Positions 10,241 to 19,466 of a DNA stretch of 39,846 nt are shown piece after piece. Source of the stretch: Candidatus Absconditabacterales bacterium (GTDB lineage: Bacteria; Patescibacteriota; Gracilibacteria; Absconditabacterales; Absconditicoccaceae); contig CALDTY010000025.1 of NCBI GenBank assembly GCA_937923605.1, positions 1 to 39,846 of the forward strand, in the 5' to 3' direction. The translations under genes were made by a program, and so were the position numbers. The notes below the pieces were generated by a model. It did no database searches. It had not been told where the DNA came from and worked only from the letters and a program-made list of their open reading frames with translations. Each line of letters opens with the position of its first letter. Position 1 is the stretch's first letter.

Positions 10241-10360
10241 TTAGCTATGATCCCAATCAATAATATCTTGTTGGGTCATAACACCACTACTTGTGACATA
10301 AGTTGGGTTGGTTGGTTCAACAATGTCGGTAGTGGCTTGGGTTTTTTTACAATCGGTCAT
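10241..10360 (-). CDS. Small hypothetical protein (39 aa), tentative
   Basis: ATG at 10358-10360, TAA at 10241-10243. Polar sequence rich in Thr (MTDCKKTQATTDIVEP, then a SSGV turn) ending in acidic DIIDWDHS. The codons look normal for a gene, there is no TGA, and a hairpin with a U-rich tail follows directly. No signal peptide or known family. Very short, so confidence is limited. Confidence 0.4.
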   Translation of the reverse strand: MTDCKKTQATTDIVEPTNPTYVTSSGVMTQQDIIDWDHS

Positions 10361-10493
10361 AATAATAGATTTTTTAATGAAAAAATAACTATCATCATTC
10401 TCAAGATTGTATAAATATTATATGATTATATCTGTGTTTTGTCAATTTTACATTAATTACAAATTTGGTGGAGGAGGGATTCATCCTTTTCTT

Positions 10494-10622
10494 TTAAGTA
10501 ATAATTCTAGTTGTCATAAACTTTGTATACTCGGATAAGTATTTTTCTTTTGCTAAGGCGAGATATTCAGGATGATGATGTACAAATTGTTTTAGCGAAA
10601 CATTGCTAGATTCTTTTTTCAT
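10494..10622 (-). CDS. Small basic hypothetical protein (42 aa), tentative
   Basis: ATG at 10620-10622, TAA at 10494-10496. Starts MKKESSNVSLKQFVHHH and ends in a helical Lys/Tyr-rich stretch (LALAKEKYLSEYTKF). No glycine, so the code test is uninformative. Divergent from gltX. The 133 bases between this ORF and the 39-aa ORF (10361-10493) hold nothing I can identify beyond AT-rich, possibly promoter, sequence. Confidence 0.4.
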   Translation of the reverse strand: MKKESSNVSLKQFVHHHPEYLALAKEKYLSEYTKFMTTRIIT

Positions 10623-10703
10623 ATTGTTAATTTACTAGATACTCCTTTTGCATGTAAGATGAATTTCATTACTCTAATTCTATTCTAAATTCTTATTATT
10701 ATC

Positions 10704-12182
10704 ATGCACATTACACGTTTCGCCCCAAGTCCAACTTGAAGACTTCATATTGGTTCCGTAAGAACAGCGCTTTTCTGTTATCTTATGTCCAAACAATCTG
10801 GAGGAAAATATATCTTACGTATAGAAGATACTGATCAAGCAAGATCAACAAAACTAAATGAGGAGAGTCTTTTGGAATGATTACAATGGACAGACCTCCA
10901 TTGGGACGCTGGGCCTGGAAAAGATGGTGGAGAGTGACCTTACTATCAAATGGAACGCTTGGAGTTATATAATAAATATGTACAGATTCTGTTAGAATCA
11001 TGAAAAGCATACTATGCTCGAGAAACATCTGAGGAACTAGATGAAATGAGAGAAGCAATGAATAAGCAGAAAAAACCATTTCACTATCGTCAAAAAGAGT
11101 ATACTCCAGAGCAACTTGAGTGATATAAGCAAGAATGACGTATTCCTGTAATAAGATTCAAAATTCCTGTAGATCAAACAGTGACATTTAACGATTGGGT
11201 CAAATGAGAAACTAGTTTTGATATGAAACAATTTGGTGATCTAGTTATTGTAAAAGGTGATTGAATTCCTACTTATCATTTTGCTGTAGTTGTTGATGAT
11301 ATTGAAATGTGAATTACTGATGTGATTAGAGGAGAGGATCATCTAACTAACACAGCGAAACATATCGTCTTATTTGAGGCTATCTGAGCTGATCTGCCTA
11401 GATTTTGACATCTACCATTGTTGCTAAATAACACAGGAAAAAAGATGTCAAAAAGAGATGATCCGGCTGATGTCTGATTAGTTCTTGTAGATCAGTTTCG
11501 TGATGAATGATTTTTGCCTGAAGCAATAATAAATTTTATCGCATTGATGTGATGGAATCCTTGAGATGAGCGTGAATTCTTTAGCTTAGAAGAATTAGTT
11601 AAAGCTTTTGATATTAATAGGGTACAAAAATCAAATGCTGTATATGATTATAAGCGTGCTTTACGATTCAATGGAGAATATATAAAAAGATTATCAGACC
11701 AAGAATTTGTACAAAGAGTTAAAGATTATCTATACTTATACGGCGATGAACAATGGAAAGAAATTTGCGAGACAATAGATAATGACTATTGGCTTACTTT
11801 TGCACCTTATATAAAAGTAAGAATGCAGACATTCAAACAGTTTGAACAGTATTGTCAGTATTTTTTCTTGCGTCCAAGTACAATTGATCGTGATATGGTC
11901 AATAAAGAAAAGATGAAAATAACTGAAGATATCGTACAATCCTTTTTGCCCGATTGTATTGAAGTGCTTGAGCATCTTAGTGTACAACAGTGGACTGAAG
12001 AAACTATAAAAGAAGAACTCATTTCATTTATCCAAGCGAAAGAACTAAAGAATTGACAAGTATTATGGCCATTGAGAGCAATACTTACATGAGTAGAAGC
12101 GAGTCCTGGAGCATTTGAGATGTTGTTTGTGCTTGGTAAGGAGGAAAGTCTTGTTAGATTAAAAGAGTATCATAATCAGTAA
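10704..12182 (+). CDS. gltX: Glutamyl-tRNA synthetase
   Basis: 492 residues, close to the usual 470-490 of class Ib GluRS. It charges tRNA-Glu (and, if non-discriminating, tRNA-Gln before amidation by GatCAB) with glutamate. The N-terminus carries [19 protein letters not shown], the HIGH-type ATP motif, with the Gly of PTG encoded by TGA. It continues with [24 protein letters not shown] near 210 and the KMSKS-type motif [10 protein letters not shown] near 250. The C-terminal 200 residues form the helical anticodon-binding region. ATG at 10704 fits the family start. A hairpin terminator follows 26 nt after the stop. The tRNA-Gln at the right edge of the window is a possible second substrate. 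Confidence 0.96.
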
Positions 12183-12208
12183 TCATTGAGAGAATAATTT
12201 TTGTATAA

Positions 12209-12239
12209 AAAAAGGATATGTTAAAAACATACCCTTTTT
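12209..12239. terminator. Bidirectional terminator between gltX and the 12248 gene
   Basis: 14-nt arms AAAAAGGATATGTT / AACATACCCTTTTT (one A-C mismatch) with AAA loop; the A/T ends of the arms give a U-tract on either strand. It separates two convergent genes. Confidence 0.85.
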
Positions 12240-12247
12240 GTTCTTTG

Positions 12248-12505
12248 TTAACATAATTCCCAATCATTTTTTAACAGAAATCTGTGGAGTGCATTGTATT
12301 CATCATTTCCAACAACTGCTGTATCTAAAAAGTTTGCTGTATACTTTACTGATGAACCATTCGCTGAGGCACGCTTATCTACATCAAAAGTAATGTCATT
12401 AATAATAATTTTATCCTTAATGGGTACATTTTGAGTAATAGACTTTTTGTAAGAAGGGAACCCTTTTTGTTTAAATGAGTATTTTAATTCAATTACATTG
12501 TTCAT
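12248..12505 (-). CDS. Small hypothetical protein (85 aa), no TGA codons
   Basis: Start taken at ATG 12503-12505 (MNNVIELKYSF) because it sits 16 nt after a good promoter and is preceded by an A-rich leader. The frame is open further upstream, to an ATG at 12629, but that would overlap the start of the pilin gene on the other strand. The three glycines are GGN; TGA is absent. The protein is soluble, basic and probably alpha/beta (IIINDITFDVDKR, VVGNDEYNALHRFLLKND). No family recognised. Possibly an imported gene like the other TGA-free ones, but too few glycines to prove it. Confidence 0.7.
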   Translation of the reverse strand: MNNVIELKYSFKQKGFPSYKKSITQNVPIKDKIIINDITFDVDKRASANGSSVKYTANFLDTAVVGNDEYNALHRFLLKNDWELC

Positions 12506-12521
12506 TGTTTGTTTTTTAAAA

Positions 12522-12549
12522 TTTATAACCTTATAGCCATATAAGTCAA
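12522..12549 (-). promoter_or_regulatory. Sigma-70-type promoter for the 85-aa gene
   Basis: On the minus strand TTGACT (12544-12549) and TATAAA (12522-12527) are separated by 16 bp. The -10 box ends 16 nt before the chosen ATG, implying a leader of about 10 nt or less. Confidence 0.55.
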
Positions 12550-12619
12550 TAAAACATTTTTTGCGTAATGTGTCTACTTTGATTATACTTTGTATAAGTG
12601 ATTTATTGTAAGATAAGCT

Positions 12620-13099
12620 ATGGTGAAACAAGTTATCCTGATGATACTCTGATCTATGTTGATATTGCCTAATGTTTTTGCATTAGAATTTCGACCATGA
12701 GACGAAACAATATTAACTAAAGAAACTTCAAAAGTAGTGAGTGAAGACATAAGTTGATCTGATAATGCGATCAATGCAGGTATTGATGCAATTTGATGAG
12801 GAGAGATAAAAGGTATTTATGGAGAAGATATTGCAGATAGTGCTACGGCTTGGGAAAAGGCAACTAACCTCATGAAATGATTTATTAATTACGCACTTAG
12901 TCTTATTTGATTAGTAGCTCTATGATATTTGGTTGTAAATTGATTTATCATGCTTACAGCAGGAAATGATGATGAAAGAGCTCAGAGATGATTGAAATGA
13001 ATTAAAACCGCATTTATTGCTATTGCATGAATAGCATTATCTTGGTTTCTACTTAGTTTAATCTTCTTCCTTATTTTTACTGTTACTGATGGTTTATAG
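12620..13099 (+). CDS. Type IV secretion system pilin-like membrane protein (159 aa)
   Basis: ATG at 12620, TAG at 13097. Signal-peptide-like N-terminus (MVKQVILMILGSMLILPNVFA), a polar acidic linker, then two hydrophobic segments (LIGLVALGYLVVNGFIML and AIAGIALSWFLLSLIFFLIF) separated by a short basic loop NDDERAQRGLKG. This architecture matches the TrbC/VirB2-like pilins common in CPR genomes, where they precede other type IV secretion genes. Glycine is encoded by TGA many times. A second protein with the same architecture follows at 13125 and a TraC-like protein at 13727, supporting a secretion or DNA-transfer apparatus at the cytoplasmic membrane. Confidence 0.8.
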
Positions 13100-13124
13100 C
13101 ATGATTTCATTTTTATCTACAAAT

Positions 13125-13598
13125 ATGAAAAAAGGTATCCTATTTATGTTTATTGCATTGGGTTTTCTAGTGATTCCAGCGTTTTCTGTAGATGTTGACG
13201 AATATTTAAATGGCGAATCACCGTATGATTCCATGGAGGCAGGATGATGAGCAGAAAGTGTAGATCTATGAAAAGAACTACAAGATATTGCAGTATGAGA
13301 GGAATGAGTCTTAAAAAAATTATTAACATCTTTGTGATTCGACTTTGACGGAACGAATGTGGCTGTACAGTTTATATCTAATATTATAAATTTTTTCTTG
13401 GTTACTATTGGCTTGGTATCGTTAGCAATTTTGATTTTTTGATTTTACCGCATGTTGGTGAGTTCAGATCAAACATGAATGGAACAAGCGAGAAAATTGA
13501 TTCTAAATACCGTGATTGCTATAGCTATAATTGGTATGGCTCGATTTATTACAAACTTCCTGTTTGATTTATTCTACATTTCATCAGAAGGGATATAG
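13125..13598 (+). CDS. Second type IV secretion pilin-like protein (157 aa)
   Basis: Start taken at ATG 13125 because it begins a signal peptide directly (MKKGILFMFIALGFLVIPAFS); an in-frame ATG at 13101 would add eight residues. After an acidic Gly-rich region come two membrane segments (FFLVTIGLVSLAILIFGFY and LILNTVIAIAIIGMARFI) joined by a short loop with SSDQTGMEQARK, the same position and character as the loop in the preceding pilin. The two are likely paralogues in one operon (26 nt apart). Role: pilin or membrane partner of the T4SS; family membership inferred from architecture and position. Confidence 0.75.
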
Positions 13599-13726
13599 CA
13601 CATAGTTACTATTTGAATCAAAGTCAATCTTAAAAGTTGCATAAACCATGATGATGAATTATACTATATATGTGGAGCTAGAATAGTATCTACACTAGAA
13701 ACCTTTATGCACTTATATTTGTATCA

Positions 13727-14431
13727 ATGGCCCTTATTGGAAACAGAGAGAACAAAAAAGTTCAGAAATGAAAAGAAAACAATGTATACAACACTGAAAC
13801 AATGTTGCCAATTTCTGAAATCAGAGGTAATACCATCTTAATGAAAGATGATGGGCTAAGATGAATTGTGAAAGTGACGTGACTCAATATCGACTTAAAG
13901 AATTATGACGAACAGTTGCAAACTATCGAACAATATAAAAGATTTTTAAATTGACTAGATTTTCCAATTCAAATTCTTGTCCGTAATAATTATTTAGAAC
14001 TTTCTGATTACATAAATTATATGGAAGATAATGTAAAAGTAGTATGAAATGATACTCTCAAAGCTCAATGAGAGGCATATATAAATTTTTTGAGTGATAT
14101 TAATTCCCAGCAATGACTTATTTATGTAAAAGAATTTTATGTGATAGTGCCATATTATTCTATGGAAGATGACGCAAAAAATGTCCGTAGATCTCGATGG
14201 AAAAAATTTGCTGACGCTCTTAGTTCAAAAGAAACACCAGAAAAAATAGTAGCTAGATATAGATGATATCAAAGAAATTGAAAGTTTTTAGATACGAGAG
14301 TTAGTGTTGTTATTGAGGCTCTTAGAGGAGTTGGTATTTATGCAGAAAGACTAGATTTAGTGGATATTATTTCTTTACTATTCAAGGAATATAATCCTGA
14401 TGCACATAAAGATCAGGCTATATTAGTCTAG
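13727..14431 (+). CDS. TraC/VirB4 N-terminal-like type IV secretion protein (234 aa)
   Basis: ATG at 13727, TAG at 14429. Residues 25-110 (PISEIRGNTILMKDDG, LRGIVKVTGLNIDLK, FLNGLDFPIQILVRNN) resemble the N-terminal domain of VirB4/TraC-type conjugation proteins, which in CPR often occurs as a stand-alone TraC-like protein. The C-terminal part (IEALRGVGIYAERLDLVDIISLLF) is also typical of that domain. There is no Walker A motif, so this is not the ATPase itself; the ATPase gene is not in the window. Preceded by two pilin genes with a gap of 128 nt, followed by a hairpin terminator. Family call rests on pattern recognition only. Confidence 0.7.
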
Positions 14432-14458
14432 GCAATTATAAAAACAAGTGAAAGTAAG

Positions 14459-14479
14459 AACTGTGTTTACAGTTTTTTT
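14459..14479 (+). terminator. Terminator of the secretion gene cluster
   Basis: Short stem AACTGT / ACAGTT with GTTT loop and a run of T's, 27 nt after the TraC-like stop. Confidence 0.7.
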
Positions 14480-14542
14480 CGCATTTGAAAGATGATGATA
14501 TTTCATTATTATTTTAGTATTTATTATATTTCTAATTAATTT

Positions 14543-15196
14543 ATGATTCACCCTACAGCGATCATTTCAGAAGAGACTATACTTGGAAACAACGTGACTA
14601 TATGACCTTATGCGGTATTAGAATGAAAAAATATTATTTGAGATAATTGTGAGATTATGTCTCATGCACGAATGCGTGATTCAGAATTATGAAACGAGAC
14701 GGTTCTCGTTCCTTTTGCTAAGATTGATAAGAGTATCATGTGAAAACAGTGTAAAGTTTGATGTGAACTTAGAAAATGTCATTTTGGTGACAGAGTACAG
14801 GCATCTCATGCCAATATTGTCTTAGAAGGTGTTACGGTGGATTGATATACAAATATTGCATCTGGATCTGTGTTTGCAGGTCGATGATGAGAGTACAACG
14901 ACGAGTGATGATATATTAAAGCAACATTAACTATTGGAAAAAACGTCTTTGTAGGACTCAATACCGTCTTCTTCCCCTGAGGCGATCAAAAAATATCTAT
15001 TTGAAATAATGTATATATCGCATGAGATCTTGAGATAAGACATGATGTTCCAGATGGTCATACAGTGTATCCTAGGTCATTAGTAGAGCATCTTCAATCG
15101 AAAGGTACTGAGTTTGATATAGTGAAAATGACGGAAAGTTATGCACTACTCAATCGAAATAAGATGAAAGAAGAGGGGATACTAAAATATTGGTAA
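14543..15196 (+). CDS. Left-handed beta-helix acyltransferase (GlmU C-terminal type)
   Basis: 217 residues, TGA = Gly. Hexapeptide repeats run almost through the protein: HPTAIISEETILGNNVTIGP, then isoleucine/valine-led turns and GKNVFVGLNTVFFPGG near the C-terminus. This is the trimeric left-handed beta-helix of acetyl- and acyltransferases. It resembles the acetyltransferase half of GlmU or NeuD/DapH-type enzymes without the nucleotidyltransferase domain. It would transfer an acyl group from acetyl-CoA or acyl-ACP to an amino sugar or similar acceptor; the substrate cannot be read from the sequence. A 272-nt non-coding region separates it from recA. Confidence 0.82.
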
Positions 15197-15214
15197 CTTT
15201 TTCATACTTTGTTC

Positions 15215-15360
15215 TTTGTTTGAGATATATGGTATCCGTATAGTGCGAATGTCATTCACTAATCAAGTAGTGGGTATGGATAGATAAGATACGAACGATG
15301 GTATCCTCAAATGAACCACTTATGTTATACTTGACGAGAAGCTCACTACTTGGGAATGGC
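15215..15360 (+). ncRNA. Structured leader or small RNA upstream of recA, unassigned
   Basis: No open gene in 15197-15468. Several complementary segments are visible: TTTGAG (15219-15224) with CTCAAA (15306-15311); CAAGTAGTG (15264-15272) with CACTACTTG (15344-15352), a perfect 9-bp long-range pair; and a competing local hairpin CACTA/TAGTG (15257-15272) using the same bases. A direct repeat ATGGTATCC occurs at 15229 and 15298, each able to pair with GGATA at 15278. Mutually exclusive pairings suggest a switch-like or processed RNA. It does not match any RNA family I can recognise. Confidence 0.35.
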
Positions 15361-15394
15361 TATAAATAATAAGAAATGATTGCAAAAACAAAAA

Positions 15395-15408
15395 AGAACA
15401 TTTGTTCT
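15395..15408. promoter_or_regulatory. LexA-type SOS box upstream of recA
   Basis: AGAACATTTGTTCT contains the GAAC-N4-GTTC palindrome bound by Gram-positive-type LexA/DinR. It abuts a candidate -35 (TTGATT at 15408). The same inverted repeat could also fold as a short RNA hairpin, but the position before recA favours an operator. No lexA gene is in the window. Confidence 0.6.
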
Positions 15409-15435
15409 TGATTTTCATTTTTATAAATTTATATA
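15408..15435 (+). promoter_or_regulatory. Candidate recA promoter
   Basis: TTGATT (15408-15413) and TATATA (15430-15435) spaced by 16 bp, overlapping the SOS box at its 5' end and 33 nt before the recA ATG. Confidence 0.4.
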
Positions 15436-15468
15436 CAGCTTATATCTTTATCTTCTATATATGAACAT

Positions 15469-16626
15469 ATGACAAATACCGAATGAACTGCTAAACAAAA
15501 AGTATTAGACGAAGCTATGGCAAGTATTGAAAAGCAGTTTGGAAAATGATCAATTATGAGACTTGGTTCTAATAGTAATGTTGGACAAGTGAATACGTTT
15601 CATAGTGGATCTTATATTTTAGATACTGTCCTTTGATGAGGATACCCAGAAGGGAGAGTTGTTGAAATTTATGGTCCTGAATCATCATGAAAAACAACAA
15701 TTGCGCTCCATGCAATAGCTGAGGTACAAAAGAGATGAGAGATTGCTGCATTTATTGATGCAGAGCATGCATTAGATCCAGACTATGCAAGAAAATTATG
15801 AGTTGATACAGATAACTTATTACTTTCCCAACCAGATTATGGTGAACAAGCGTTAAGTATTGCAGAGGAATTAGCAAAAACGTGAGCAGTAAAACTGATA
15901 GTTATAGATTCTGTTGCTGCCATGGTGCCTAGGGCTGAAGTTGAAGGTGATATGTGAGCGAGTCATATGTGATTACAAGCGCGTATGATGTCACAATGAT
16001 TAAGAAAAATTACTTCTATTCTGGCAAAAACAGGAACAACGTGTATCTTCATTAATCAAATTCGTATGAAGATTGGTGTTATATATGGAAATCCTGAGAC
16101 AACAACATGAGGAAATGCACTAAAATTTTATGCATCTCAAAGATTAGAAATTAGAAGATGAGATAAAATAGAACAAGATAAAGAGCTTATTTGATTTGTA
16201 ACTAGAATAACAGTAAAGAAGAACAAAGTTGCTCCACCATTTAAAAAAGCTGAAATACCAGTACTTTTTACTGAATGATATTATCGTTCTGGTGACATTG
16301 TAGAGGCAGCGTTGGCTTATTGATTGATCACTAGGGCTGGAGCATTCTATACGTGTTGAGATGTAAAAGTACAAGGGAAAGACAAGCTTGTAGGGTATTT
16401 GCTAGAAAATGAAGCTATTTTAGCTGACTTGGAGATTGATATACAAAATAAAATAAAAGAGATTAGAACATGAGTCTCTGAAATTCCAGATGAGAAGAAA
16501 GTCGAAGAGCCTAAGGCGGACACAGTTGAAGAACCTAAAGAGATAGTTGAGGAAGTGAGTAAGAAAAAATCTTCCAAAAAGAAGAATGATATTGATAGTG
16601 TTGTAGAGGATATAACAAAAGAATAA
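15469..16626 (+). CDS. recA: Recombinase RecA
   Basis: 385 residues. It forms ATP-dependent filaments on single-stranded DNA, drives strand exchange and triggers LexA self-cleavage. Visible motifs: Walker A GPESSGKTT near 65 (its last Gly encoded by TGA), Walker [13 protein letters not shown], the loop region [18 protein letters not shown], and the [11 protein letters not shown] segment. About half of its glycines (18 of about 35) are TGA, the clearest proof of code 25 in the window. The start at 15469 fits the family; an ATG at 15461 is out of frame. The C-terminal 60 residues form an acidic, Lys/Glu-rich tail with KKKSSKKK, longer than usual. A terminator follows. Confidence 0.98.
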
Positions 16627-16645
16627 GAAATTCCATATAATGAAG

Positions 16646-16667
16646 CCCACTGATTAGTGGGTTTTTT
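16646..16667 (+). terminator. recA terminator
   Basis: Stem CCCACT / AGTGGG, loop GATT, then six T's; 19 nt after the recA stop. Confidence 0.9.
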
Positions 16668-16736
16668 ATTGTCCACAAGTATTGACAAAATATTAAAAAT
16701 GAATATATTATTTTCTATATATTTCATTATTATCTT

Positions 16737-18770
16737 ATGGAAATAGTATTACATGAAGATGTAGCGTCAAAAATAGAATTAACAGGCAAGAAAACTCTAG
16801 GTTTCACAAGGCAGTTGAAAAAACAGCTTGCATTTTTGCATGATGAGGATTGGTTAAACCCTGTAGGACAACTACTTAAACCATTAGGTATACAAGATAA
16901 AAAAGATTTGAAAATTCATGTTGAGAAACATAAAAATGAATTAATACGCCAGTGTGTTGAACCACATCCTAATCCAGAAAATAACTATAATGGGAACGTT
17001 AATAATTTAACAAGGTGATCAAATTTACATTTTTTTCTCAATTATGTAAATAAAAAACTAACACGGGAAGATGTGCAAGTATTGTTGAATAACCGGATGA
17101 TACAAGAACATTATGAGAAAATTGAAAAGAATATAGAAACATTCTCAGATGTTTTTTGGGCTATGGATTGAGCATTTTTTCATAATTTAAATTATAATAT
17201 AGACTGGGAGGAAATCATACAATATTTTCCAGAAAGTGAAATTGATGATTTTATAGTATGATTAGTCAGTGAATCATTTAAAAATGAGTTTAGTCATGTA
17301 GAGTGACAAGAGGGCTTACGAAATATGTATGCCTCTTTAAGACACTTTCTAAGTACTACAAAGCTATGTGAAAAAGAACCATACAAGCAGTACTATCATC
17401 TATGCGAATGTTTTTCAAGTTTAAAGATAGATTCATACAGCGACTTGAAAGAATTTGCCCAAGAAATATGATCTGTAATGTTTGGGCACAAAGATTTTGA
17501 AAACATTATAGCTTGAAAAACAAATGAAGCAAAAGAAGGTGATATAGTAATGCAACCGCATTGGTCCAAATTAGAAGAGATGGTAGAGAAAAGATTAAAG
17601 AGATGTTACGATGAAAGAATCAATAAATGATTTGAAGAACTACTTATGAAATCAATGAATAAAATTCCTATGTATAAGACCTTGTTAGCTAAACATGTTT
17701 GAGCAGACACTCAACTACAGCAAATCAGTAATCAGTTATCGCAATATTATGAATGATTTAGACATAATTTAAAAGAACAATATTATTCAAACCAATTACA
17801 AACAAATCGAGATAATAGTAGAAGTATAAATTTAAGTAAAACCCAGAGTGAATATCTAATCAATGCATTAGAGTCAATCAATAAAGTAACTCAAAAAATA
17901 GATCAAATGCTCCTGATACCTTTATATGAAAGAACTAAGTGACTATATACGGTATGATGAAAAATTCACTTTAGCAAAAAAATTGATCAAGAAAAACTAT
18001 ATGAATTTAAGCAAAAAAACTGATTCTCATCAACCATGTTTAAAATGATTCATTCAGGGTCTTCAATGCTATTGCCAGTTACATATACAGCTGAAGCATT
18101 AATTCTATTTATTCAAGCGTTGATAGAGCAATGATTATTTCAGGAGGACTGTGAACTTCAAATATGTAACCCCTGACGCCTTCCAAATAATGATGTTTGA
18201 ATACTTGTAAGTGCTGTACTATTGTCTTCTAAAAGATGTCCATTATATACACCAGAATCGTTTAAAACAACTCATGATGATATGACTTGAGCGAGAATTG
18301 CTGCTTATGATGCTTGAGTACTAAGTAAATCATTTGATAGTTTACCAAATTGAATATCATGACGTACTGATATCTTATGAAGAAGTCATTTTGAGGATGT
18401 CATTTGGTCTAGTTTGGTTCATAGCTTACTATGACAGACACATTATTGATGAAGATTTGCCACTTTATGAGTAATCTTTAGGAAAGAGTATATACAGTTA
18501 CTTAAAAAATATGGAATAGAATCAATACTTGAAAGACAATGGGTATATGATCATGAAAAAGATGAATTATCTGATCAATTGGATCACTATCATTTAGTCA
18601 AATCACTGACTGATCGTTGGCAAAGTGATACAAGTGATCTAATTGAAACGTGATCAGAACAGTGACTATTATCATTTGATATTAAGAAACTCTTGCAAAA
18701 GTACAGAAATGCAATATTGTCAAGAAACTCTTTATGATCTAATCAAATAAAATATGTGTGAAAGTCATAG
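16737..18770 (+). CDS. Large hypothetical protein (677 aa)
   Basis: ATG at 16737, TAG at 18768, with dozens of TGA = Gly codons. Soluble, without signal peptide or clear membrane segments. Mostly helical, rich in His, Tyr, Phe and Gln, with a coiled-coil-like middle part (about 300-400) and a Gly-richer C-terminal region with the segments NGISGRTDILGRSHFED and LGQTHYGGRFATLGVIF. No recognised catalytic motif. It overlaps the next gene by 17 nt in another frame, suggesting translational coupling and a shared function. Taxon-specific unknown. Confidence 0.8.
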
Positions 18771-19317
18771 ACATCTATGAAGTGCAGCCGTCTTAGAAAG
18801 GCCTTGAGGAACGAAACCTTCACTAATTGACGAACTAAGATGATCTTATAGATGAATTCCAGCAAGTGATGTAGAAGCTCCAGAATTAACTAGAGAAGGA
18901 ATACTTCAAAAGATTGATAGTATTTCAAAATTTATTGATGTATATGATAAGATAAAAAAATGAGAGATGACTAAAGATAATATTCCCCATATCATATATG
19001 TGACTGAAAACTTTTCGATAGACTCTATTAGATCTATACTTAACCTGCATCAAGAGAAAAAGCTTGATAGTGAGTTTTATCTTAAGAATAAAGCCGAGCG
19101 ATTGTTTTCAAAATATATTTCTTACTTTCGAAAATGATCGAAAACAATCAAGTCTGAATTATGAGATTTTAGTCAGTGGAATATAGAAGAATTCTGCAAA
19201 AAACAGAAAAATTATCTACAAGAAAGTGTGAAAAATTGGTTAGAAGAGAATAATTATAATGTAGGTGAATATGAGCAATTAAGAGTGTTATGAGAAAAAT
19301 ACATTAACAAAGAGTAA
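18754..19317 (+). CDS. Hypothetical protein (187 aa), overlapping the previous gene
   Basis: ATG at 18754 lies inside the end of the 677-aa gene (17-nt overlap); TAA at 19315. N-terminal region is Gly/Pro/Arg-rich (AAVLERPGGTKPSLIDELRG), the remainder helical and charged. No domain recognised. Starting within the previous gene implies coupled translation. A strong terminator follows immediately. Confidence 0.75.
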
Positions 19318-19320
19318 GCA

Positions 19321-19349
19321 AAGGTCACCCAATCAGGGTGACCTTTTTT
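19321..19349 (+). terminator. Strong intrinsic terminator
   Basis: Perfect 10-bp stem AAGGTCACCC / GGGTGACCTT with loop AATCA and T's following, 3 nt after the stop of the 187-aa gene. Confidence 0.95.
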
Positions 19350-19393
19350 AAGTATAAAATAAATAATGTCAACTTTCTCTTGTAATATGTTAC

Positions 19394-19408
19394 CACTTAT
19401 ATAAAGTG
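19394..19408. promoter_or_regulatory. Palindrome upstream of the Crp/Fnr gene
   Basis: CACTT-ATATA-AAGTG, a perfect 5+5 inverted repeat about 60 nt before the regulator's ATG. Candidate operator for autoregulation; it does not match the Fnr (TTGAT-N4-ATCAA) or Crp (TGTGA-N6-TCACA) consensus, so the assignment is only by position. Confidence 0.4.
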
Positions 19409-19466
19409 ACTTTTGCGTGAAAAAAATAACCAAAACTTATACCTTTTTTTCACTAAAAATTAAATA

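Noticed and set aside
11823-12056. Separate 77-aa gene within gltX
   Set aside because: It is an in-frame internal stretch of gltX between TGA codons.
12506-12631. Extended N-terminus of the 85-aa gene from an ATG at 12629
   Set aside because: It would overlap the pilin gene start on the other strand and place the good promoter at 12522-12549 inside the gene.
15469-16626. recA and most other genes as pseudogenes with many nonsense codons
   Set aside because: All interruptions are TGA, mostly at glycine positions, with TAA/TAG absent; code 25 explains them.
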